64,000 bases of DNA from Mesorhizobium_K sp040049215. Lineage in GTDB: Bacteria; Pseudomonadota; Alphaproteobacteria; Rhizobiales; Rhizobiaceae. The notes beneath the pieces were generated by a model. The model was not told where the DNA came from, did no database searches, and saw only the letters and a program-made list of their open reading frames with translations. Positions 25,880 to 33,011 of the stretch are shown one piece after another (position 1 is the first letter of the stretch; each line of letters starts with the position of its first letter). The stretch spans positions 620,001 to 684,000 of the forward strand of contig NZ_JBDZDN010000001.1 in NCBI RefSeq assembly GCF_040049215.1, read 5' to 3'. Both the position numbers and the translations under genes were made by a program.

Positions 25880-26334
25880 TGACTTTCCCTTTTGCGGCGC
25901 TGGGAGCGCGCCTGACCGGTAAGCGGGCGGGGGGTCGGCTTCCGGTCGTGGTTTCGACATATGCGTCGCAAGCGGTGTCCAAGCCGCCGCTCACGTTAAG
26001 GGCAGCCCTATAGTCGTAGTGATTTGGCGATGCAAGCGCGCCATGGTTGCAGCCGGCTGCGGCAGTTTGAACCAGCCTGGGCAGGAAATCGCCGCGCAAA
26101 CCACTTTTTTTACGAAGTTTGCCAAATCGTAAACGTGGTTAACACCTTGTTTACCACGTTCGGGGAATTGTGCGCCTGTCGGACCGCCGTGTTTATTCTG
26201 TAACGACTTTTTCACGGTCTTCGGAGCGAGGGCTTGAGGCCCGGAAGTGCGCTTCCGCCGCCGGATGGCGGCCCTCCCCGGCCCGGCAGGGAGAATTACC
26301 GAACTGGTCTCAGGCCAGCAAAGGCAAACGGGCG
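25880..26334. other. Divergent promoter region of the merR and podJ-like genes
   Basis: About 455 bp. The right part (26090-26165) is markedly AT-rich for this genome and holds a 13-bp imperfect dyad listed separately. The frame of the podJ-like gene remains open back to 26170, but no start upstream of 26335 has a ribosome site. Both promoters should lie here. Confidence 0.5.
26132..26160. promoter_or_regulatory. Imperfect dyad with CtrA-like spacing upstream of podJ-like gene
   Basis: Arms AACGTGGTTAACA and TGTTTACCACGTT pair at 12 of 13 positions around a 3-base centre. Within it TTAA-N7-TTTA approximates the CtrA binding consensus TTAA-N7-TTAA. A cell-cycle regulator site would make sense for a polar-development gene, but the long dyad also fits a dimeric repressor. 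Confidence 0.4.
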
Positions 26335-29300
26335 ATGAACAGCAAGCGGTCCTATCTCGACGCGATCAACGCCGGCCGGCAGCGCCGATCCTACGCATCG
26401 CTGGAGCAGCTCAACCGGTCGCTCGAGACGCTGGAGCAAAGGATCGAGCGCAACCGCGAGGAAACCGCCGGCCATGCGCGCCAGCGCCCAGGCTCGGCAT
26501 CTGGCTCGGCATCCAGCCCGGCATCTGGCGCACCATCTGGCCGGCCATACGGCCAAGGCCAGGAGGCCCCCCGCCCGGCGCGGCCCCGTCCGCCCGAATA
26601 TCGCAGCGCTTACGAGCAGCCCTACCAGTCGATCGCGCGCGACATCGAGCGCGTGCGCAAAGAGGAGGACGGCGTCGCCACCTTCGGCAAGATCGCCGGC
26701 GAACTGAAGGGCTTGCGCGAGGAACTGCGCCATCAGATGGCGTCCAGCCTGCGCCGCGAGTTCGATACGCTGCGCAAGGACTTCCAGCTGAGCAATGCCT
26801 CCGGCGGCAAGGCCGCGAGCAAGCTCGGATTCGATGTCGAACGCCTGTCGAGCGCCATCCAGGCGCTCGGCGATCGCGGCGACGACAAAAGCATCAACAT
26901 GCTGCGGCTGGAGATCGAGCAGATGAAATCCGCGCTCGACACGCTGGCGCGCGAGGAGACGGTACTGTCCGTGGATCGCCGCTGGGACGATTTCGACCGG
27001 CGCTTCGACGATTTCGAGCATCGCGTCGCGGCCGGCGCCGGCCAGCCTTCCGGCGGCGCGGAACTCGCCGCCCTGACCGACCGCGTCGAGCAGATCAGCC
27101 GGGCGGTGGGCAACCTGCCCGAATCGCTGTCGCTGCGCTCGCTGGAGGACAAGGTTCGTACGCTCGCCGGCGCACTCGACCATTTCATCGAGCAGCAGGG
27201 CGGCCGCGCCAACGAGACCTTCGCCCAGATCGAGGAGCGTCTCGACGAAATCTCGCATGCGATCGTCGGCGCCACCGTCGCGGCGCAGCAGCAGCACATG
27301 GATCCGGTGCCGTTCGAGCGGATCGAGGCGCGCATATCGGCGCTCGCCAGACAGATCGAGGAGGTCGCCGAGGACCGCCCCGGCGCCGAGATGATGGAGC
27401 AACTCCAGGCTCTCGCCCGCCGCGTCGACGAATTGGCGGTGCGCAGCGCGATGCCCGACGAGGCCGTGGAGCGCCTCGCCTATCAGATCTCCGTCATCGC
27501 CGACAAAGTCGACCACGCGCCGGCGATGCCGAATGCGAGCGAAATCTTCTCCGGTATCGAGCAGCGCTTCGACGTGCTGTCGAGCCTCTTCGAACGCCGT
27601 CAGGACGACGCGCTCGAGCAGGGCAACATGCTCTTCCGCGAGTTGGAGCGCCGCCTCAACGAGGTCGCCGAGCGCATCGACCGGCGCCAGGCGGACGCCG
27701 TGGTCGACAGCGGCTCGATCATGAAGGCGATCGACGCACGTTTCTCCGCCTTCGCGCAGACGCTCGACAGCGGCAAGCATGACGGGATCGCCGACGAGGC
27801 GATCCGCGGCCTGGAGACGAGGCTCGAAAGCATTTCCAAGCGGCTCGACCAGTCCGCCAGCCAGTTTGCCGGCATCGATCCGGACCTGGTGCGCAGCCTG
27901 GAGGCTCAGGTCTCCGGGCTTTCCGAGCACCTTGCCAAGCCGAGCGCTCCGCTGCCGGAGTTCGTCGACCTTTCGCCGCGGCTCATGGAGATCGAGAAGT
28001 CGATCGCCGACAGCCGCGAATCGGTCATGGAAGCCGCGCGCAGCGCCGCCGAGACCGCCACGAGATCGCTCGCCGGCAGCCAGCCGGAGGCAGGCGCGGC
28101 TTCCGGTTTCGCCGAGGAGCTCAAGTCGCTCGAGGAGCTGACGCGCCGCTCCGACGAGCGCAATTCGAAGACCTTCGAGGCGATCCACGACACCTTGCTC
28201 AAGATCGTCGACCGCATGAGTTCGCTCGAGCGCGAGGCGCAGCCCCAGGCGCGCAAGCTCGAGGTCAAGGACACGCCGTCGATCGACGGGGACGATGCCT
28301 TCCCGGTTCGCGATGCGCAATTCGGGGAGATGGATTCCGCCGTCGCGGCTCCGATGCCGCGCACGACCGTCGAGCGCACCCCGGCGCAAGCGGCAGCCGC
28401 GGCCGCGATGGCCGCGCTCGGTTCGGATCATCCGGCCGAACCCGAGCAGAACACCAGCCGCGTGCGTTCCATGCTGGGCGGCCTCACCCGCGCCTTCGGC
28501 GGCAAGAAGGAAGCCAAGGAACCGGAGCTGGCAGGTTCGACCGCGCCCGAGCCGGCGGTCGAAATCGACGTGGCGCCCACGGTCGACCTCGATACGCCGC
28601 TCGATCCCAAGCTTGCCAACCGCCCGCTGGAGCCCGGCTCCGGCGCGCCCGATCTCAACGCCATCATGAAACGGGTCCGCGACGAACGCAGCCCGCCCGG
28701 CGGTGAACGGGCCCGACACAGCGAGACCGACGCCGGCAAGGCAGACTTCATCGCCGCCGCGCGCCGCGCAGCTCAGGCCGCTGCCGCCGACGCGGACGTG
28801 AACAAGCGCAAGTCGGACGTCGGCAGCCCGGTCAAGGCGCTGCGGCTCGGCGACATTCTCAAGTCCCGCCGCAAGACGATCCTGATGGTCACGACCGCTC
28901 TGATGACCGCGCTTGCCGGCCTGCAGCTCGGCAAGTCCTTCATGAACGACTCCGCCGAGATTGCCGGGCTCGGCGAGGCTGCCCCGCCCGTCGCGGCTCA
29001 GCTCGACACTGCACCACTCGGCAGCACGCCGCCGGTCGCGCAAGCCGCGGGCGCCGCATCGTCCGATGCCATCGCGGCGCGCATTGCCGGCGAGCCGGAA
29101 GAACCGCCGATGGACGCGGTCGAGACGCCGCGCGACGTATCGGACATGGCCACCATGCCTGCCGAACGGGCTCCCGCGGACGACGCCGCGCTCGCCGACG
29201 GCTCGCCGATGGAAGATGCACCGATCGACGGCGTGCCCATGGAGGGCGTCCAGGTCGCGGCGGTATCGCCGGTCGAGCAGATTTCGGAGGCTGGGGCCGC

Positions 29301-30177
29301 CCTGTCGCCGGTCCCCGGCGCCTGGATCGAGGTTCCGACGGAGATCGGTCCGCTGCCGCTGCGCGAAGCGGCCGCGGCGGGCGACGCCAAGGCGCTGTTC
29401 GAGGTCGCCACGCGTTATGCGGAAGGCCGCGGCCTGCCGTCCGACATGGCCGAGGCCGCCAAATGGTACGAGCGGTCGGCCGAACTCGGTTTCGCCCCGG
29501 CGCAGTACCGGATCGGCAACATGTACGAGAAGGGGATCGGCGTGACCCGCGACATCGCCAAGTCGCAGGCCTTCTACGAGCAGTCGGCGGTGCAGGGCAA
29601 CGCCAGCGCCATGCACAACCTCGCCGTCCTCCACGCCATGGGCGCCGACGGCGAGACCGACAACGACACCGCCGCCAAGTGGTTCGTGAAAGCCGCGGAA
29701 CTCGGTGTGAAGGACAGCCAGTTCAATCTCGGCATCCTCAGCGCCAAGGGCGTCGGCATCAAGCAGAGCCTGGAGGAATCCTACAAGTGGTTCGCGCTTG
29801 TCGCCAAGACCGGCGACAAGGACGCCGCCAACAAGCGCGACGAGATAGCCAATGCGCTGCGCCCCGAGCAGCTGGAGCGCGCCCGCGCCGCGGCCGAGCT
29901 CTGGAAGCCCAAGGCGCTCGATCCCGAGACCAACACGGTCGAGGTGCCGGATTCCTGGCAGGAAACCGGCGACAAGACCGCCGGCATCGACATGAAAAAG
30001 GCCATCCTCAGCGTCCAGGCGGCGCTCAATAAGAACGGCTACGAGGCGGGCAACCCCGACGGCGTGATGGGCGGCAAGACCAAGGCGGCGGTCGTCCAGT
30101 TCCAGAAGGACAACGGCATGAATCCGACCGGCGATATCGACGATGCGCTGGTCCGCGCGCTGCTTGCCCGCAAATAA
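26335..30177 (+). CDS. podJ: PodJ-like polar organelle development protein
   Basis: 1280 residues from ATG at MNSKRSYLDA. The first 840 or so residues are cytoplasmic and dominated by Arg/Glu-rich coiled coils (RLDEISHAIVGATVAAQQ and similar repeats). A single membrane segment lies near residues 847-866 (TILMVTTALMTALAGLQLG). The periplasmic part has an acidic, Ala/Pro/Met-rich linker, about four Sel1 (TPR-like) repeats (roughly 1006-1165, for example AAKWYERSAELGFAPAQY), and a C-terminal peptidoglycan-binding domain (about 1221-1280, GYEAGNPDGVMGGKTKAAVVQF). This architecture is that of PodJ, which marks the cell pole and recruits polarity factors in Caulobacter and Agrobacterium. A near-CtrA site lies upstream. 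Low-complexity Ser/Ala/Gly repeats near residue 60 are strain-variable in appearance. Confidence 0.85.
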   Translation: MNSKRSYLDAINAGRQRRSYASLEQLNRSLETLEQRIERNREETAGHARQRPGSASGSASSPASGAPSGRPYGQGQEAPRPARPRPPEYRSAYEQPYQSIARDIERVRKEEDGVATFGKIAGELKGLREELRHQMASSLRREFDTLRKDFQLSNASGGKAASKLGFDVERLSSAIQALGDRGDDKSINMLRLEIEQMKSALDTLAREETVLSVDRRWDDFDRRFDDFEHRVAAGAGQPSGGAELAALTDRVEQISRAVGNLPESLSLRSLEDKVRTLAGALDHFIEQQGGRANETFAQIEERLDEISHAIVGATVAAQQQHMDPVPFERIEARISALARQIEEVAEDRPGAEMMEQLQALARRVDELAVRSAMPDEAVERLAYQISVIADKVDHAPAMPNASEIFSGIEQRFDVLSSLFERRQDDALEQGNMLFRELERRLNEVAERIDRRQADAVVDSGSIMKAIDARFSAFAQTLDSGKHDGIADEAIRGLETRLESISKRLDQSASQFAGIDPDLVRSLEAQVSGLSEHLAKPSAPLPEFVDLSPRLMEIEKSIADSRESVMEAARSAAETATRSLAGSQPEAGAASGFAEELKSLEELTRRSDERNSKTFEAIHDTLLKIVDRMSSLEREAQPQARKLEVKDTPSIDGDDAFPVRDAQFGEMDSAVAAPMPRTTVERTPAQAAAAAAMAALGSDHPAEPEQNTSRVRSMLGGLTRAFGGKKEAKEPELAGSTAPEPAVEIDVAPTVDLDTPLDPKLANRPLEPGSGAPDLNAIMKRVRDERSPPGGERARHSETDAGKADFIAAARRAAQAAAADADVNKRKSDVGSPVKALRLGDILKSRRKTILMVTTALMTALAGLQLGKSFMNDSAEIAGLGEAAPPVAAQLDTAPLGSTPPVAQAAGAASSDAIAARIAGEPEEPPMDAVETPRDVSDMATMPAERAPADDAALADGSPMEDAPIDGVPMEGVQVAAVSPVEQISEAGAALSPVPGAWIEVPTEIGPLPLREAAAAGDAKALFEVATRYAEGRGLPSDMAEAAKWYERSAELGFAPAQYRIGNMYEKGIGVTRDIAKSQAFYEQSAVQGNASAMHNLAVLHAMGADGETDNDTAAKWFVKAAELGVKDSQFNLGILSAKGVGIKQSLEESYKWFALVAKTGDKDAANKRDEIANALRPEQLERARAAAELWKPKALDPETNTVEVPDSWQETGDKTAGIDMKKAILSVQAALNKNGYEAGNPDGVMGGKTKAAVVQFQKDNGMNPTGDIDDALVRALLARK

Positions 30178-30368
30178 TCGCGCAAAGGTCGCAGATCGGC
30201 CTGCCGCGGGCTGGTAACGTCTGCTTTAACTGATTGAGATACAATTTATTTCTACAAATCCGGTGAGGTTTGACTTCGCCGCATTGTCGGCGCAAGTGCC
30301 GGCTAACTCGCCTGGGCCATCCCGCTTCAACGGACGGCCAAGGCTACTGGCATTGGGACGAGTCTCGG

Positions 30369-31289
30369 GTGGGCATTTATCTGCCGATCGCTGAACTGTC
30401 GGTGAACCTGTTCGTGCTGCTCGCAATGGGGGCGGCGGTCGGGTTCCTGTCAGGCATGTTCGGTGTCGGCGGCGGCTTCCTGATCACGCCGCTGCTCATT
30501 TTCTACAACATTCCCCCGGCAATCGCGGTTGCGACTGGCGCCAACCAGGTGGTCGCCTCTTCGTTCTCAGGCGCGCTGTCGCACATGAAACGCGGCACGC
30601 TCGACTTCAAGCTCGGCACGGTGCTGCTCGCCGGCGGCGTGGTCGGCTCGACCATCGGCATCTATGTATTCTCGATCCTGCGCGAAATGGGCCAGCTCGA
30701 CCTGTTCATCTCGCTGCTCTATGTCGTGCTGCTCGGGACCGTTGGCGGGCTGATGCTTGTCGAAAGCGTCAACGCGATCCGCCGCTCGCGCGACGGCGCG
30801 GCGCCGACGCTGAAGAAGCCCGGCCAGCACAACTGGATCCACCGCCTGCCCCTGAAGATGCGCTTTCGCACCTCGAAGCTCTTCGTCAGCGTCATTCCCG
30901 TGATCGGCCTTGGCATCGGCATCGGCTTCCTGTCGTCGATCATGGGCGTGGGGGGCGGCTTCATCATGGTGCCGGCGCTGATCTACCTGCTCAAGGTGCC
31001 GGCCAACGTCGTCGTCGGCACGTCGCTCTACCAGATCATCGTTGTCGCCGCCTACACCACCATCGTGCATGCCGCGACCAACCAGACGGTCGACGTGGTG
31101 CTCGCCTTCATGTTGATGATCGGCGGCGTGGCCGGCGCTCAATACGGCGCCAAGGCCGGGCAGCGGCTGCGCGGCGAGCAACTGCGCGCCCTGCTCGCGC
31201 TGCTGGTGCTCGCCGTGGCGCTCAGGCTCGGCTTCGATCTCTTCGTGCGCCCGCTCTCGCTCTATTCGCTGGCCGGACCGGTGATCTGA
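30369..31289 (+). CDS. TauE/SafE (TSUP) family membrane exporter
   Basis: 306 residues from GTG at VGIYLPIAELSVNLF; an upstream extension is hydrophilic and unlike the family. About eight membrane segments in two homologous halves, each with a glycine-rich motif: GFLSGMFGVGGGFLITP and GFLSSIMGVGGGFIMVP. These are the hallmark repeats of the 4-toluene sulfonate uptake permease superfamily, which moves sulfite, sulfonates or other organosulfur anions across the inner membrane. The next gene starts 1 base after its stop and encodes the TIGR02186 protein that regularly accompanies this exporter type in alphaproteobacteria. Confidence 0.9.
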   Translation: MGIYLPIAELSVNLFVLLAMGAAVGFLSGMFGVGGGFLITPLLIFYNIPPAIAVATGANQVVASSFSGALSHMKRGTLDFKLGTVLLAGGVVGSTIGIYVFSILREMGQLDLFISLLYVVLLGTVGGLMLVESVNAIRRSRDGAAPTLKKPGQHNWIHRLPLKMRFRTSKLFVSVIPVIGLGIGIGFLSSIMGVGGGFIMVPALIYLLKVPANVVVGTSLYQIIVVAAYTTIVHAATNQTVDVVLAFMLMIGGVAGAQYGAKAGQRLRGEQLRALLALLVLAVALRLGFDLFVRPLSLYSLAGPVI

Positions 31290-31290
31290 C

Positions 31291-32142
31291 ATGCGTCTGC
31301 CGGCGGTTGCAGCACTGGTTTTCGCCGCCGCGCTGGCCGCGGCCAGCCCCGCCGCCGCGCAGCGGCCAGAGGGAGGACCCGCCCGGCCGCCGCAGGATCA
31401 GCCGACACAGGATCAGCCGCCGCCGGTTCGGAACCGGGAATCCATCCAGATCGGCCTCTCGACCAACAAGGTCGCGATCACCGCCGATTTCTCCGGCGCC
31501 GACCTCACCATCTTCGGCTCGCTCGAAAATGCCGACCCGCTGGTCACGCGCCAGGGGCGGTACGACATCATCGTCGTGCTCGAAGGGCCCGCCCAGGAAG
31601 TGGTGGTCCGGCGCAAGGAGCGCGTGCTCGGCATGTGGATCAACATGGAGTCGGAGACCTTCACCAACGTGCCGGTGTCCTATTCGGTTGCGACGACGCG
31701 CCAGCCGCAGGACATCACCGACGCGAGCAGTTACAAGCGGCTCTCGCTCGGCGCCGACAATCTCCATATCGAGCCGGTGGACCGCAACGGCACGCCAGCT
31801 ACCATAGAGGAGTTCCGCCAGGGCCTGCGCGACCGCAAGGCGGCGGCCGGGCTCTTCAGCATGAGGGTGGGCGGCGTCGAATTCCTGTCGCAGAGCCTTT
31901 TCCGGGCTTCGCTGCCGCTGTCGCCCAGCGTGCCCGTGGGAACCCACAAGGCGCGCGCCTTCCTGTTCAAGAACGGCGTCTTCATCCAGGAGAGCTCGGC
32001 GCAGCTTTCGATCGTGAAGTCGGGCTTCGAACAGACGATCTACCGTTTCTCGACCAATCACGGCCTGAGCTACGGCATCCTCGCGACGCTGCTTGCCGTC
32101 GTGACCGGCTGGCTTGGGCGGATCGTGTTCCGGAAGGACTAG
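31291..32142 (+). CDS. TIGR02186-family periplasmic-facing membrane protein
   Basis: 283 residues: an N-terminal signal peptide (AALVFAAALAAASPAAA), a Pro/Gln-rich linker, a beta-rich periplasmic domain (IQIGLSTNKVAITADFSGADLTIFGSLEN, DIIVVLEGP, RRKERVLGMWIN) and a C-terminal membrane helix (YGILATLLAVVTGWLGRIVF). This is the alphaproteobacterial family annotated TIGR02186, found next to TSUP exporters, as here. Its function is unknown; a role as accessory subunit of the exporter is inference. It ends just before a palindromic intergenic repeat. Confidence 0.88.
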   Translation: MRLPAVAALVFAAALAAASPAAAQRPEGGPARPPQDQPTQDQPPPVRNRESIQIGLSTNKVAITADFSGADLTIFGSLENADPLVTRQGRYDIIVVLEGPAQEVVVRRKERVLGMWINMESETFTNVPVSYSVATTRQPQDITDASSYKRLSLGADNLHIEPVDRNGTPATIEEFRQGLRDRKAAAGLFSMRVGGVEFLSQSLFRASLPLSPSVPVGTHKARAFLFKNGVFIQESSAQLSIVKSGFEQTIYRFSTNHGLSYGILATLLAVVTGWLGRIVFRKD

Positions 32143-32151
32143 CGCGGACCG

Positions 32152-32274
32152 AAATTTCAGGTCAGGCCGAGCCGAATGGTGGGTTTCGAGAACCGGAGCG
32201 GAGCGTACTTTTGGGTACGTGAGCACCGGGAGCGCAGAAAGCCCGCCATTTGCAGGCCGGCATCACCTGAATTT
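32152..32274. repeat. Dispersed palindromic intergenic element, copy A
   Basis: About 120 bp between convergent genes. It shares with two other copies in the window a core containing TTTCGAGAACCGGAGCGGAG, GTAC-TTTTGG-GTACGTGAG and CCGG(G/A)AGCGCAGAAAG. The outer arms AAATTTCAGGT and ACCTGAATTT pair with each other but differ from those of the other copies. Similar to the RIME or REP-like mosaics of rhizobia. It overlaps the last bases of pdeM. Confidence 0.85.
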
Positions 32275-33004
32275 AACCCGGCCTGAGCATCGCGCCGGGC
32301 ATGGCGAAGATGCGGCTCGCCCCGATCATGTAGGCGATCAGCCCGTCGGCGCGGAACAGGCCGGCATAGGCGCGGTCGAGTACGTTGAGAGAACCCGTAT
32401 AGGCGCCGAAGGCCGGCATGACGATGCGCGTCCCGTCGGCGGCAAAGCAGCGGCGGCGCACCGAGCGCCCGCGCTGCACGATGCGCGCACAGGGATGCAG
32501 GTGCCCGGCGATCTCGCCAGAGATGTCGCCAGTCGGAGATTTCTTCGACGGCTCGTGGCGGAAGGTCAGCGCGCCGACCGCCAGCGCCTCGACGGTATCG
32601 CCCGGCAATCCGGCGGGCGGCTGCGGATCGTGATTGCCTGAGACCCAGAACCAGTCGCGCCCCGCCATCATCGCCGACAGGTCGAGCCGCATCTGGCTCG
32701 GCAGGCGCGATGCTCCTTCCCCGTCATGAAAACTGTCGCCGAGGCTAACCACGATTCTCGGCCGGTAGTGATCGATGATCGCCTGCAGCCGAAGCAGCGT
32801 CGCGACCGTATCGTAGGGCGGCACCAGCATGCCGCGCTTTGCCAACGACGAGCCTTTTTCCAGGTGCAGGTCGGACACGCACAGCAGGCCGAGATCAGGA
32901 AAATAGAGAGCGCCGCGCCGGTCGCAGAGCGCGGCTTCACCTCCGACCGCGATCTCGGCCTGATCCGGCGCGCCCGGAAGGAATATCGGTTCGGCCCCTC
33001 TCAC
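32273..33004 (-). CDS. pdeM: Ligase-associated DNA damage response endonuclease PdeM
   Basis: 243 residues from a GTG. A calcineurin-like metallophosphoesterase with the expected metal ligands: SDLHLEKG (Asp, His), SLGDSFHDGEGA, the GNHD motif as VSGNHDPQPP, and HLHP near the C-terminus (EIAGHLHPCARI). This is the PdeM family encoded with the LigC/LigD-like ligase, Lhr-like helicase and exonuclease in many proteobacteria; a DNA end-processing role is inferred from that linkage. It follows the helicase by 7 bases on the same strand. Confidence 0.9.
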   Translation of the reverse strand: MRGAEPIFLPGAPDQAEIAVGGEAALCDRRGALYFPDLGLLCVSDLHLEKGSSLAKRGMLVPPYDTVATLLRLQAIIDHYRPRIVVSLGDSFHDGEGASRLPSQMRLDLSAMMAGRDWFWVSGNHDPQPPAGLPGDTVEALAVGALTFRHEPSKKSPTGDISGEIAGHLHPCARIVQRGRSVRRRCFAADGTRIVMPAFGAYTGSLNVLDRAYAGLFRADGLIAYMIGASRIFAMPGAMLRPG

Positions 33005-33011
33005 TGCTCGT

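Noticed and set aside
26296..29634. Very long open frame (over 1000 codons) antisense to the podJ-like gene
   Set aside because: It mirrors the GC-biased codon pattern of the podJ-like gene, is Arg/Leu/Gly/Asp-rich without domains, and has no ribosome site. Similar antisense frames opposite lysK, fadJ, the thiolase and fadE were rejected for the same reason.
32160..32280. Short coding frames across the dispersed palindromic elements (for example reading MLTYPKVRSAPVLETH on the minus strand)
   Set aside because: The frames recur only because the repeat recurs, have no ribosome site, and the DNA is explained by hairpin structure.
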